In this document: piece by piece, positions 34,128 through 44,915 of the stretch | How the letters are laid out: each line of letters opens with the position of its first letter | Position numbering within the stretch: the stretch's first letter is position 1 | Assembly: GCF_036345175.1 (NCBI RefSeq) | Contig: NZ_CP107780.1 | Location: 5,270,001-5,334,000 of the forward strand | DNA: 64,000 nucleotides | Direction: 5' to 3' | From: Streptomyces sp. NBC_00576 | Lineage (GTDB): Bacteria > Actinomycetota > Actinomycetes > Streptomycetales > Streptomycetaceae | Notes under the pieces: generated by a model | Told to the model about the DNA's origin: nothing | The model's database searches: none | The model's input: the letters and a program-made list of their open reading frames with translations, nothing else | Position numbers and translations under genes: made by a program

Positions 34128-35596
34128 ACAAGCCCTTGCGCCGGATCGCGATCTTCTGCGGGCTGCTCGTGCTCGCCCTGCTCATCCGCGACAACTGGAT
34201 CCAGTACGTCCGGGCGGACGACCTCAAGGACGACACGCTCAACCGCCGGGTCGCCATCGAGCGCTACGCCACACCCCGCGGCAACATCATCGTCGACGGC
34301 GAGTCGATCACCGGCTCCACCACGTCCAAGAGCAGCGACTTCGAGTACAAGCGCACCTACAAGGACGGCCCCATGTGGGCGCCCGTCACGGGCTACGCCT
34401 CGCAGGCGTTCGGCGCGACGCAGCTCGAGTCCATCGACGACGGCATCCTCACCGGCAACGACGACCGGCTCTTCTTCCGCAACACGCTCGACATGATCAC
34501 GGGCAAGAAGAAGCAGGGCGGCAACGTCGTCACCACCCTCAACGCCGCCGCCCAGAAGGCCGCGTACGACGGTCTCAAGGGCCGTGGCAAGGGCGCGGTG
34601 GCCGCGATCGACCCGTCCACCGGCGCGATCCTGGCCCTGGCCTCCTTCCCCTCGTACGACCCCTCCTCGTTCGCCGGGAACTCGAACAAGGACTCGGAGG
34701 CCTGGCAGAAGCTCCAGAAGAAGGCCGACCCCAACGACCCCCTGCTCAACCGGGCCCTGCGCGACATCTACCCGCCCGGCTCCACCTTCAAGGTCGTGAC
34801 GGCGGCGGCGGCCCTCGAGAACGGCCTGTACACGGACGCCGACCAGAAGACGGACTCGCCGCTCCCCTACAACCTGCCGACCACCAGGACCCCGCTGAAG
34901 AACGAGGGGAACATCCCCTGCAAGAACGCGACCATGCGCGTCGCCCTGCAGTACTCCTGCAACACCGTGTTCGGCAAGATCGGCGCCGACCTCGGCAAGG
35001 ACAAGATGCTCGACGAGGCCAAGAAGTTCGGTTTCAACGCCGAGCAGTTCATCCCCGTCCGCGCCGCCGCCTCCAACTTCCCCGAGAAGATGGACAAGCC
35101 GCAGACCGCGCTCAGCTCGATCGGCCAGTTCGAGACCGCGACGACCCCGCTGCAGATGGCCATGGTCGCCTCCGCGATCGCCAACGACGGCAAGCTGATG
35201 AAGCCGTACATGGTCGACAAGCTCCAGGCCCCCAACATCGACGTGCTCCAACAGACCGAGCCCGCGGAGATGAGCCAGCCGCTGTCCTCCAAGAACGCCC
35301 AGACACTCCAGTCGATGATGGAGACGGTCGTCAAGGACGGCACCGGCAAGAACGCCCAGATCAGCGGCGTCACCGTCGGCGGCAAGACCGGCACCGCCCA
35401 GCACGGCGTCGACAACAGCGAGAAGCCGTACGCCTGGTTCATCTCCTACGCCAAGCTCGCCGACGGCAGCTCACCGGTCGCCGTGGCGGTCGTCGTCGAG
35501 GACGAGGGCGCCGTCCGCGACAACATCTCGGGCGGCGGCCTGGCCGCGCCCATCGCCAAGAGCGTGATGGAGGCGGTCATCCAGAGCAAGCAGTGA
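34124..35596 (+). CDS. pbpA: Class B penicillin-binding protein (PbpA-like transpeptidase)
   Basis: 490 aa. N-terminal membrane anchor (residues 6-24, IAIFCGLLVLALLIRDNWI), dimerisation domain, and transpeptidase domain with the three active-site motifs: STFK in YPPGSTFKVV, SCN in QYSCNTVFG and KTG in GGKTGTAQ. It cross-links peptidoglycan alongside the SEDS polymerase. The GTG start overlaps the upstream stop (GTGA). Confidence 0.94.
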   Translation: MNKPLRRIAIFCGLLVLALLIRDNWIQYVRADDLKDDTLNRRVAIERYATPRGNIIVDGESITGSTTSKSSDFEYKRTYKDGPMWAPVTGYASQAFGATQLESIDDGILTGNDDRLFFRNTLDMITGKKKQGGNVVTTLNAAAQKAAYDGLKGRGKGAVAAIDPSTGAILALASFPSYDPSSFAGNSNKDSEAWQKLQKKADPNDPLLNRALRDIYPPGSTFKVVTAAAALENGLYTDADQKTDSPLPYNLPTTRTPLKNEGNIPCKNATMRVALQYSCNTVFGKIGADLGKDKMLDEAKKFGFNAEQFIPVRAAASNFPEKMDKPQTALSSIGQFETATTPLQMAMVASAIANDGKLMKPYMVDKLQAPNIDVLQQTEPAEMSQPLSSKNAQTLQSMMETVVKDGTGKNAQISGVTVGGKTGTAQHGVDNSEKPYAWFISYAKLADGSSPVAVAVVVEDEGAVRDNISGGGLAAPIAKSVMEAVIQSKQ

Positions 35597-35766
35597 GAGC
35601 CCCGTCACGTCCCCTTCACATCGGTGCACGTTGCGATACCGGTCCGGTATCGGCTGACGGGCTAAGCCAGGTCACACAAATGAACCCGGGTACCGTATGC
35701 CCGGACGGCACAGCCGGACCGCACACAGGTGCGGTCGGGACCGACGGAGAGGGCTGGTAGGAAGCT

Positions 35767-37767
<2,001 letters not shown>

Positions 37768-37847
37768 CCGAAACGACGCTGCCATCGTGTTCAGCCAGGA
37801 CCCGCAGGCTGGTTCCCCTGTCATCGAAGGCACTCCGTCAACCCGGC

Positions 37848-37893
37848 AGTGCAGGTCCTCCCACCACTTCGCTGTGGTGGGAGGACCTGCACT
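37848..37893. terminator. Strong terminator after pknB
   Basis: Perfect 20-bp inverted repeat (37848-37867 and 37874-37893, starting AGTGCAGGTCCTCC) with loop TTCGCT, 80 bp past the pknB stop. It probably ends the operon and marks the left limit of the accessory island. Confidence 0.85.
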
Positions 37894-38040
37894 CTCTCGG
37901 CTGCCTCTCAGCAAAACTGCGTGAGGTACATCACTTTCCAACCAGGTCAGATGTCCGGCATTTCAAGATCATGGATCTTGTCGTTGCGTCGTACACCCGA
38001 TGGAATGTGATCGTCACTGATCCCATCCCTTGGGGGAATC

Positions 38041-38499
38041 ATGAAGCGCATTGCCTCTGCCGCTCTCACCACGTTCGCGCTCACCGCCGCGACGGTCGTC
38101 GCCACGACGGGCACCGCAACGGCTGCTACGGGCCCCAGTTGCAGCGATGCTTACCAGATCGGTAGCACCGGCTACATCACTGTGGACGGAGCGACTGCCG
38201 CCTCGGTCAAGCAGTACTACTCGCCGAGCTGCAACAGGAACTACGGCTACGTGTTTGTGTGGCAGAGCTTCCGCGACGCGCACGCGCACTGGTTCGCCTC
38301 GGCCGGCGTCTCGACGACGAGCGACAACATCAACCACGCCAGTCAGGGCGATAACAACGTCACGGAGATCTGGTCGGGCGCCGCCAGTACCGCAAGTGCG
38401 TGTACGGTCGGATACGGCTTCCTTGACGTGACCAACGCAAACGGCACCTCTTCCTCTGGCAACCACCAGGGGACTGGTTCCAGCAGCGAACGCTGCTGA
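38041..38499 (+). CDS. Small secreted protein (DUF2690-like)
   Basis: 152 aa. Clear Sec signal peptide (MKRIASAALTTFALTAATVV, cleavage after ATA near residue 28). Mature part begins with a Cys and contains VKQYYSPSCNRNYGYVFVWQ, resembling the YSPxCxAxWA pattern of DUF2690 proteins. Four mature Cys (GPSCSD, SPSCNR, SACTVG, SERC) may form disulfides. It is exported; role unknown. The GC content is lower than flanking genes, suiting an accessory location. Confidence 0.7.
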   Translation: MKRIASAALTTFALTAATVVATTGTATAATGPSCSDAYQIGSTGYITVDGATAASVKQYYSPSCNRNYGYVFVWQSFRDAHAHWFASAGVSTTSDNINHASQGDNNVTEIWSGAASTASACTVGYGFLDVTNANGTSSSGNHQGTGSSSERC

Positions 38500-38568
38500 C
38501 GCCGCTCGCGACAGATCCGCGGGATCGTTGCAACGCGCGGTGCTTCGATCAGACCGTAAGTAGTCTGG

Positions 38569-38608
38569 ACAACAGGCTCGGCTGGAGTTTCTCAGTCGAG
38601 CCTGTTGT
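38569..38608. terminator. Hairpin after the secreted-protein gene
   Basis: 16-bp stem with one G-T pair (left arm starting ACAACAGGCTCG) and an 8-nt loop, 70 bp beyond the stop at 38499. Confidence 0.65.
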
Positions 38609-38619
38609 GCAAGCAGCTG

Positions 38620-39033
38620 TCGAGTTCGGCAGCGACCGCGTCCAGGTGGATCGTTCCCGTGCTGACGGCGACCACAGACTGTCCCCGAGCGGCTCACGAG
38701 CGCCATCTTCTCCAGTCTCTCGTGGCGCCCCACGGAGCGGCGGGCCTTGACCAGGTCGTCCACGCTGCGGATGGAGACGCCCTGGACGTATGCCTCCATG
38801 ACGGCCTGGTCGATGCGGCGCCGGCGTTCCAGCAGGCTGGGGAAGAAGCGGTGCGGACCTTTGGGGATCGCCAGGTCCAGGTCACCGGCCTGCGTGGTCA
38901 GCACCCTCTCCCGGTGCCCGTTACGGATCATCGTGCGGGCCTCGGAGTGCTCCCCGGGCTCCGCACCGATTGGCGTGGTGGCCTCGGCCTCGATGAGTTC
39001 CCGCAGGACCCTCTGGGCCAGGACTCTGATCAA
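38620..39033 (-). pseudogene. IS256/Mutator-family transposase remnant
   Basis: The minus-strand frame from 39033 matches the N-terminal region of actinobacterial IS256-type transposases: VLAQRVLRELIEAEATTPIG, AEPGEHSEARTMIRNGHRER, LDLAIPKGPHRFFPSLLERR and VSIRSVDDLVKA. Internal deletions are evident (the usual LRAGS and LYAV segments are missing), and the similarity breaks off after SVDDLVKARRSVG. The DDE catalytic domain is absent. No intact terminal inverted repeats were found. Confidence 0.75.
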
Positions 39034-39141
39034 CTCGATTCCGTCCGCCGTACGCAGTACCCTCTCGCTTCAACGAGCTTCTCTACTCGGAGAGTTGCGC
39101 GATGGACGCCCCGCGGCCAGCGGCTATACGGAGATCGCTGT

Positions 39142-39159
39142 TACACCACCTGGCGGGAC
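39142..39159 (+). repeat. Dispersed 18-bp repeat, copy A
   Basis: TACACCACCTGGCGGGAC. An exact inverted copy lies at 40914-40931 and a 16/18 direct copy at 41089-41106, so the three mark out the accessory island. Confidence 0.6.
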
Positions 39160-39198
39160 ACCATCTCGTGTGCGGGACGTACCTAATGGTTACGCGGC

Positions 39199-39552
39199 TC
39201 ATTCGGACACCTCCGCGGGGACCTCGATGACTGGGCTCGCGGCAGGCGGGTCCTCGTCCGCTCCGTCTGTCTCGTCTCCAGCCGGAGCGGGCAAGCGCAT
39301 GCCTCGGCTCTCCGCTACTCGGAGGGCGTCACTCAGGCACGCGCCGAGTTGCGCAGCCACATACCGCAGCTCGGGCGCTGACGCCTTGGAGTCCTCGATC
39401 ACTTCCCGGGAGTGAGCAAGTACCTCTTCACCCATGGCGAGTTGGACGGCCTCCATGTCGTCAGCGAGACGGGAGAGATAACCCCCGTGACAGTCCGTAC
39501 GTAAGAAGCAGGGCTTGCCCTCCGGTGAGGGCCACGGCAAAAGGCGCACCAT
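39199..39552 (-). CDS. Small conserved Streptomyces protein, unknown function
   Basis: 117 aa. Pattern LLPWPSPEGKPCFL, SRLADDMEAVQLAMGEEVL, LRYVAAQLGACLSDALRVAESRG is familiar from a family of short Streptomyces proteins usually found beside XRE regulators and DUF397 proteins. Here no such partner remains nearby. Helical, acidic C-terminal tail (DETDGADEDPP). The ATG at 39552 is a guess; the ribosome site is weak and the frame continues upstream without recognisable sequence. Confidence 0.5.
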   Translation of the reverse strand: MVRLLPWPSPEGKPCFLRTDCHGGYLSRLADDMEAVQLAMGEEVLAHSREVIEDSKASAPELRYVAAQLGACLSDALRVAESRGMRLPAPAGDETDGADEDPPAASPVIEVPAEVSE

Positions 39553-40082
39553 CGTTGACGCGTTGTCAGAAATGCTTTGGTGTTGCCGTTCTTCATCCGC
39601 TCCGTGCGCCACTTCGCGCTCCTCCTCCGGTCGTTGCGTAGGAGCGACCGTATGAGGGAACCGGAACCTGACCCAACGGACATGCACGACAGTGCGCTCA
39701 TGTACCCGCCTCGTAGGTGGATTGCGTCGTAGCTCCACGGTACGCCGCACGGACCAACTGCGGGCACTCGCAAGGAACCTGCGGGTGAGCACCCGATACT
39801 TCGTCTCCGAGTAGCCGCAGAAGAGGGCAACCGACTCCGAAGCAGCTGGACTCCAACGGTCTGTGGGTGCTTCACGGCCCGGAGCGGCCCGAATATCAGG
39901 AACTCAACTTGAGTTCCTGATCTGGGAGTTATCTGCAACACCGTAACAACCCGACCTTCGGCCAGGTCGACTGAGCCGTCGCCCGGTTCCCTCATACCGG
40001 TGTACGAAATCCGACCACAACTTCATATGTCTGAACTCGTTGGACGGGTGAAGAAAAACCCGACGAGTTGAGGAGACAGAAC
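39553..40082. other. Non-coding or degraded region
   Basis: 530 bp with no supported gene. Just before the next gene (about 40033-40070) there is an interrupted inverted repeat (AACTCGT...CGGGT / ACCCG...ACGAGTT) overlapping its 5' leader, which may be an operator or attenuator. Confidence 0.35.
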
Positions 40083-40736
40083 GTGATCAACGAAGCGGTT
40101 CTGCTGGAATCGAAGATTCTACGCGACAGCGCGGTGGGACGCACAGATGTGCTCGACAAGGTCAAAGCTCTGTCACTGCTGCCGGACGGGATGCACGTGA
40201 CGACAGCAATGGTGGCGGTGTACTTCGAGGTGGGCGTCGAAGCCATCAAGTCGCTCGTCAAGGACCACCGAGCCGAGTTGGAGGGCAACGGCTATCGTCT
40301 GCTGGTCGGCGAAGAACTGAGGTCCTTCAAGGACCTCAGTCGGATTCAGTCACGCACCCGCTCTCTCGCTCTCTTCTCCCGCCGAGCCGTCCTGAACGTC
40401 GCCATGCTGCTCCGGGACAGCGAAGTCGCACGTCAGGTGCGTGTGTACCTGCTCGACATGGAGTACCTGGTGCGCACCCGACCTGTGGACAACCCTGTCC
40501 GTACAGGCACGTTCTCCCTCGCCGACCACATCGCCCAGCGCATCGACCAACGGATCACCCACGTCCTCGCCCACACCGTCGTGCCGATGTTCAACGCCCT
40601 GATCGAGACGTCGGGCGAGCACAAGAGGGAGTTGGTCGCGCTGCGGACAGGCGTCCAGCACATCGAGCGGCGGCTCCGGCAGCATCACGCACGGCTGCGG
40701 AGGCTTGAGACCGCGAGGTACGAAAAGGGCCGGTAG
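40083..40736 (+). CDS. Orphan, possibly phage-derived DNA-binding protein
   Basis: 217 aa. The N-terminal half (VTTAMVAVYFEVGVEAIKSL, HRAELEGNGYRLLVGEE, SLALFSRRAVLNVAMLLRDS, VARQVRVYLLDMEYLVR) resembles antirepressor/BRO-like regulators of mobile elements, with an HTH-like first segment. The C-terminal part is basic and likely coiled (HIERRLRQHHARLRRLETAR). I chose GTG 40083 because GAGGAGA precedes it; the open frame begins at 40068. Function is unproven. A terminator follows at 40844. Confidence 0.6.
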   Translation: MINEAVLLESKILRDSAVGRTDVLDKVKALSLLPDGMHVTTAMVAVYFEVGVEAIKSLVKDHRAELEGNGYRLLVGEELRSFKDLSRIQSRTRSLALFSRRAVLNVAMLLRDSEVARQVRVYLLDMEYLVRTRPVDNPVRTGTFSLADHIAQRIDQRITHVLAHTVVPMFNALIETSGEHKRELVALRTGVQHIERRLRQHHARLRRLETARYEKGR

Positions 40737-40843
40737 AGATCTGAGTTGCTGGAACAACCCAGCCGCGCCGTCTCACTACAGAAAGTTAGCGAGACACCCT
40801 GTCGCGCTAACCAAGAGGTTATCCACAGCCAGGGGACCAGCGA

Positions 40844-40880
40844 GGCCCGAAGCCGCAAGGGAAAGTTGCGGCTTCGGGCC
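40844..40880. terminator. Terminator after the orphan gene
   Basis: 15-bp perfect arms GGCCCGAAGCCGCAA and TTGCGGCTTCGGGCC with a 7-nt loop, followed by TTCGTC. Confidence 0.8.
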
Positions 40881-41132
40881 TTCGTCATGCTAACGACAGA
40901 CACCCTGGATCGCGTCCCGCCAGGTGGTGTAGCCGATCAAGTACTCGGAATGCGCAGGTCATCGCGGCATTGACGCGGTTCAGGGCCGACAAGGCAATGA
41001 CGGCAGGTCAGCCGTGCGCGACGCGGGAGCCGTTGCCCATCAGGTGGCCGAACGCGCGGTTTACCGGAACGCGTCGAGCAAGGTCGCTTACACCACGAGG
41101 CGGGACACGACCACACCCTGCAAGGGAGTCTG
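40881..41132. other. Island edge, no gene; two repeat copies
   Basis: Contains the inverted exact copy (40914-40931) and the diverged direct copy (41089-41106) of the 18-bp repeat at 39142. A DnaA box (TTATCCACA, 40819-40827) lies just to its left. Short frames here do not look like genes. Confidence 0.4.
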
Positions 41133-41882
41133 TCAGCGCAGTTCCTCAGGCACCGTCCGCTTGGAGTCCACCTTCTCCACCCGCACCAGCTCCCCCCACA
41201 CGATGTACCGGTACTCCGACGTGAACACCGGTGTGCAGGTCGTCAGGGTGATGTAGCGGCCGGGTTTCCGCTTTCCCGACTCCTTCGGGATCTGGGACAG
41301 GACCTGGACGTTGTACTTCGAGGTCTCCGGGAGGGTCTCGTAGACCTTGTAGACGTACCAGTCCGTCTTCGTCTCGAAGACGATCGGGTCGCCCTTCTTC
41401 AGCTTGTCGATGTTGTGGAACTTGGCGCCGTGGCCGTCCCGGTGGGCCGCCAGCGTGAAATTGCCCTGCTTGGCCTGGGGAAGCGCCGACTTGATGGGGT
41501 CCATGTAGTAGCCCGCGACGCCGTCGTTCAGGACCTTCGACGACGTGCCCTTCTTGACCAGGACCTCGCCGCTCCTCATCGCCGGGACGTGCAGGAAGCC
41601 GATGCCGTCCCTGGTGTCCAGAGCGCCGGGGCCCGTGTCCGCGTCGGCCCAGTGATCACGTACCTGATCACCCTGTTTGCTCGCCTCGCGGTCCGCGACG
41701 ACGTTCGTCCACCAGAGCGAATACGCGACGAACAGGCCCAGCACCAGGCCCGCCGTGATGAGGAGTTCGCCGAAAAGGCTCACCGCGGTGGCCACTTTGC
41801 CGCCCCTCCTCCGCGGGTGGGCCTGCGACGGGGAAACCGGGGCGTCGGCGGTCTGCTCGTCGTGGTCCGTCGTCGCTGCCAC
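41133..41882 (-). CDS. Class E sortase
   Basis: 249 aa. N-terminal cytoplasmic tail, one membrane helix (about 37-57, LFGELLITAGLVLGLFVAYS) and an extracellular sortase barrel. Active site: His in LAAHRDGHGAKF, Cys in YITLTTCTP and Arg in TSEYRYIVW. Class E sortases anchor proteins carrying LAXTG signals such as chaplins in Streptomyces. First of three paralogues within 4 kb; the next gene upstream is 14 bp away. Confidence 0.92.
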   Translation of the reverse strand: MAATTDHDEQTADAPVSPSQAHPRRRGGKVATAVSLFGELLITAGLVLGLFVAYSLWWTNVVADREASKQGDQVRDHWADADTGPGALDTRDGIGFLHVPAMRSGEVLVKKGTSSKVLNDGVAGYYMDPIKSALPQAKQGNFTLAAHRDGHGAKFHNIDKLKKGDPIVFETKTDWYVYKVYETLPETSKYNVQVLSQIPKESGKRKPGRYITLTTCTPVFTSEYRYIVWGELVRVEKVDSKRTVPEELR

Positions 41883-41895
41883 TCTTCATCTGCCC

Positions 41896-43296
41896 TTACT
41901 GCACGAGCGCATCCGGCTTTCCCTTGCTGCGCGGCCGTTCCTCGACCATCTTGCCCCACACGATCATCCGGTACTTGCTCGTGAACTCCGGCGTACACGT
42001 CGTGAGGGTGATGTAGCGGCCCGGCCCGGTGAAACCCGAGCCGTTCGGAATCGGGTTCAGCACGCTCGTGTTGCTCGGCGACGTGACCGGCAGGATCGCC
42101 TCCATCTTGTAGACGTAGTACTTGTCCTGCGTCTCGACGACGATCGCGTCGCCCTTCTTCAGCCGGTTGATGTACCGGAACGGCTCCCCGTGCGTGTTGC
42201 GGTGGCCCGCGAGCCCGAAGTTGCCGGTCGCGTCACCCGGCATCGCCGTCTTCAGACTGTCCTCCGCGTAGTGGCCGACCATGCCCCGGTCCAGCACCTT
42301 CTTCTTGCTGGTGCCCTCCGCGATCGGCACCACCACGTCCAGCTTGGGGATGTCCAGGATCGCGAAGCCCTGCCCCGGCTCGAACACCCCCGGCGCGCGC
42401 TTCCCGCTCGCCCAGTCGTCCTGGAGGCTGCTCGCCTCGTTCCCGGCTTGCGCGTGCGCCCGGACGTTCGTCCACCACAGCTGGTAGGTCACGAACAGCA
42501 GCATCAGTACACCGGTGGTGATGAACACCTCACCGATCGCACGGCTCGCCATCACCGCCATGCCCGGCTTCTGCGCCCGGGCGGCCTGCCGCGCCGCCAC
42601 CCGCGAGAGGGGCGCTCCGATCGCCCCGGACTCGGCGGTCGTGTCCTCCGACGCCTCCTGCGGGCCCCCAGGACGCCCGTGGCGGGCCTTGGCGGCCCTG
42701 CGGCGCGCTGCGCGCCCACCGGCCGCAAAAGGGCCCTCAGAGGCGCCTGTGGCCCCTGTGCCGGCCGAGGTCGCGGACGTCCGGGCCTCGTCGCTTATTC
42801 GCGGCGCCTCGGGACGCAGATCGGGAGGCAGGTCCGCCAGCCGCAGCGCCACCGTCTCCTGGTCGATGGGCGGGACAACCACGGGAGGAACGGCAGCCGG
42901 GGGCGCGGGAGGCGTCACCGGAGAAGCCGCGGGAGGCGCGGGAGGCACCTGCTCGTCGAAAACCCCCACCTGCCAGTCCTGCGCGTACCCCCGCGAGTCG
43001 TACCCGGACTCGGGTCCGGGGTCCCGGTGCTCCGCCGCCCCGCGCTCGGCCGAGGCGTCGTAGGGCCGCGCATGACTGCTCCGCCTCCGCCGCCCCCGCC
43101 CGCGGGCCGGCGGCGGAGGCGGTTCGTTGCGCTGCCCCGGCAACGGGTCGCTCAGCGGGTCCACCAGGCCGTCCACCGCCGCCTCGAACGCGCCCGGCGC
43201 CTCGTACGGCTGCTGCTGCCCGTACGAGGTTTCCTGGTCGCCGGTGTCTCCGCCGTACGCGGAGCCGGACTCGCGCTCGGGGCGCAGGGCGGTCAC
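41896..43296 (-). CDS. Class E sortase with long cytoplasmic extension
   Basis: 466 aa. The first about 240 residues are low-complexity, Pro/Ala/Arg-rich and cytoplasmic; then a membrane helix (AIGEVFITTGVLMLLFVTYQ) and the sortase domain with LAGHRNTHGEPF (His), TLTTCTPEF (Cys) and SKYRMIVWG (Arg). The extension has no recognised domain and might hold phosphosites for the nearby kinase. It overlaps the following pabA-type gene by 4 bp and is close to the sortase gene downstream. Confidence 0.9.
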   Translation of the reverse strand: MTALRPERESGSAYGGDTGDQETSYGQQQPYEAPGAFEAAVDGLVDPLSDPLPGQRNEPPPPPARGRGRRRRSSHARPYDASAERGAAEHRDPGPESGYDSRGYAQDWQVGVFDEQVPPAPPAASPVTPPAPPAAVPPVVVPPIDQETVALRLADLPPDLRPEAPRISDEARTSATSAGTGATGASEGPFAAGGRAARRRAAKARHGRPGGPQEASEDTTAESGAIGAPLSRVAARQAARAQKPGMAVMASRAIGEVFITTGVLMLLFVTYQLWWTNVRAHAQAGNEASSLQDDWASGKRAPGVFEPGQGFAILDIPKLDVVVPIAEGTSKKKVLDRGMVGHYAEDSLKTAMPGDATGNFGLAGHRNTHGEPFRYINRLKKGDAIVVETQDKYYVYKMEAILPVTSPSNTSVLNPIPNGSGFTGPGRYITLTTCTPEFTSKYRMIVWGKMVEERPRSKGKPDALVQ

Positions 43297-43931
43297 GCCG
43301 TGGCCCTGCCCACCACCGGGGCGAGCCCCACCGACCTCGCCACAGCACCCCGGTCACCGCACTCCACCAGCCAGTTGGCCAGCATCAGGTGACCGTGCTC
43401 CGTCAGCACCGACTCGGGGTGGAACTGCACACCCTCGACCGGGAGTTCGCGGTGTCGGAGGCCCATGATGATGCCGTCGTGCGTACGGGCGGTCACTTCG
43501 AGCTCGGCCGGGACCGTCTCCGGCTCCGCCGCCAGGGAGTGGTAGCGGGTCGCCGTGAAAGGGCTCGGCAGGCCCGCGAAGACGCCCCTGCCCTCGTGTT
43601 CCACGAGGGATGTCTTTCCATGCAGCAGCTCGGGGGCACGGTCCACCACACCGCCGTACGCCACCTGCATCGACTGCATGCCCAGGCACACGCCGAAGAC
43701 GGGGACGCCCGTCGCCGCGCAGTGGCGGACCATCTCGATGCAGACGCCGGCCTCCTCCGGTGTACCCGGGCCCGGCGACAGCAGCACACCGTCGAAGCCG
43801 TCCTGCGCGTGCGCCGTCGACACCTCGTCGTTGCGCAGCACCTCGCACTCGGCGCCCAGCTGGTACAGGTACTGGACCAGGTTGAAGACGAAGCTGTCGT
43901 AGTTGTCGACGACGAGAATCCGTGCGCTCAC
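43293..43931 (-). CDS. pabA: Aminodeoxychorismate/anthranilate synthase component II (glutamine amidotransferase)
   Basis: 212 aa class I glutamine amidotransferase. Triad: Cys in VFGVCLGMQSM, His and Glu in GVQFHPESVLTEHG. Start ILVVDNYDSFVFNLVQYL is typical of PabA/TrpG. It supplies ammonia for 4-amino-4-deoxychorismate (folate) or anthranilate. No component I gene lies in the window, so the partner is elsewhere. Its position inside the sortase cluster is conserved in Streptomyces. GTG 43931 overlaps the stop of the small membrane gene. Confidence 0.9.
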   Translation of the reverse strand: MSARILVVDNYDSFVFNLVQYLYQLGAECEVLRNDEVSTAHAQDGFDGVLLSPGPGTPEEAGVCIEMVRHCAATGVPVFGVCLGMQSMQVAYGGVVDRAPELLHGKTSLVEHEGRGVFAGLPSPFTATRYHSLAAEPETVPAELEVTARTHDGIIMGLRHRELPVEGVQFHPESVLTEHGHLMLANWLVECGDRGAVARSVGLAPVVGRATA

Positions 43932-44089
43932 TGGTCGTTCACCGTCACATCGTTGAAGGGGAGAAGAGGCTCGGCCCACGGGAAGACGTACTGGAAGAGC
44001 ACGTAGACAACCGCCAGCGCCAGCACGAGGGAGAACAACGCCTTCACCCACGCGTTCCCTGGCAGATGCCGCCAGATCCAGCCGTACAT
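43928..44089 (-). CDS. Small membrane protein
   Basis: 53 aa. Starts MYGWIWRHLPGNAW and has one membrane helix (about 15-35, ALFSLVLALAVVYVLFQYVF), then an acidic tail. GGAAGGGACGGC precedes the ATG, and its stop overlaps the pabA GTG (GTGA), so it is a real, coupled gene. Homologous small proteins occupy this place in other Streptomyces; function unknown. Confidence 0.75.
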   Translation of the reverse strand: MYGWIWRHLPGNAWVKALFSLVLALAVVYVLFQYVFPWAEPLLPFNDVTVNDQ

Positions 44090-44154
44090 GCCGTCCCTTC
44101 CGTCGCCCACGGCACCCGCCTCGCGGCACCGGACTCACGCCGTACCTCACCAGA

Positions 44155-44868
44155 TTAACGGCGCAGCGCCGCAGGTTTCCCGGCCTCCACAGGCTGTGTG
44201 GAGTCCAGGTGCGCCCAGACGATCAGCCGATGGCTGTGTCCCCACTCCGGATCGCACGTGGTCAGCGTGAGATAACGACCCGAACGCGTGTACCCGCTCT
44301 TACGTGGCACAGGATCGATCACCTCAATGTCCGTGGGCACGGTTTTGTAGGGCCCTTTGTCGATCCGATACGTGAACCACGTCGTCCCGTCCGTCAGCAC
44401 CACCGCATCCCCGCGGCGCAGCCTCGGGAAGTCCTTGAACGGATCGCCGTACGTACGCCGGTGGCCGGCGACCGAGAAGTTGCCCTCCTGGCCGAGCCGC
44501 GCGGTGGTGGCGTAGTGGCCGAGGCCCTTCTTCAGGGTGTTCGTTTTCGTGCCTTCGAGCACGGGCTTGTTCCACGTGAAACCAAGCCGCGGGATGTACA
44601 TGATCGCGAAGGGCCTGCCCGAGGTGTAGGGCCCGGGTGGCTTCGGGTCTGCCGGGTTGGTGGTGCTCGTGGGGGCGGCCGGCGTCTCCGGTGGCTGCGT
44701 CACCGTGCCCTTCGACCACTGTTCCTGTAACTGGTCGATCTGGTCGTCCATGACGCTGTCGGCCTTCACGCCCGTCCAGAACAGCACATACACGACGAAG
44801 AGCACGATCACCGTGCCCACCGTGACGCACAGTTCGCTGACCGTTCTGATGATCAAGCGCCCCGACAC
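44155..44868 (-). CDS. Class E sortase (third copy)
   Basis: 237 aa. Short N-terminus, membrane helix (about 10-32, SELCVTVGTVIVLFVVYVLF), a Pro/Thr-rich spacer and the sortase domain: VAGHRRTYGDPF (His), YLTLTTCDPEWG (Cys) and SHRLIVWAH (Arg). GTG start with GGGGGG upstream. Together with the two downstream copies it suggests specialisation of substrates or of developmental timing. Confidence 0.92.
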   Translation of the reverse strand: MSGRLIIRTVSELCVTVGTVIVLFVVYVLFWTGVKADSVMDDQIDQLQEQWSKGTVTQPPETPAAPTSTTNPADPKPPGPYTSGRPFAIMYIPRLGFTWNKPVLEGTKTNTLKKGLGHYATTARLGQEGNFSVAGHRRTYGDPFKDFPRLRRGDAVVLTDGTTWFTYRIDKGPYKTVPTDIEVIDPVPRKSGYTRSGRYLTLTTCDPEWGHSHRLIVWAHLDSTQPVEAGKPAALRR

Positions 44869-44915
44869 AGGCCCCCCAGCGGTGAGCTACCGGCTGCTTC
44901 GGCTGCTGTTTCCAG

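Noticed and set aside
38014..39033. Full-length 339-aa transposase
   Set aside because: Similarity to IS256 is confined to the first roughly 100 residues with internal deletions; the remainder is antisense to the secreted-protein gene.
41014..41256. 80-aa plus-strand frame before the sortase cluster
   Set aside because: It runs into antisense of a sortase gene and has no ribosome site; the similarity to 39125-39165 is explained by the 18-bp repeat.
44569..44582. GTTCCACGTGAAAC, one mismatch from parS, within a sortase gene
   Set aside because: It lies in coding sequence and departs from the invariant consensus; a single near match is expected by chance.
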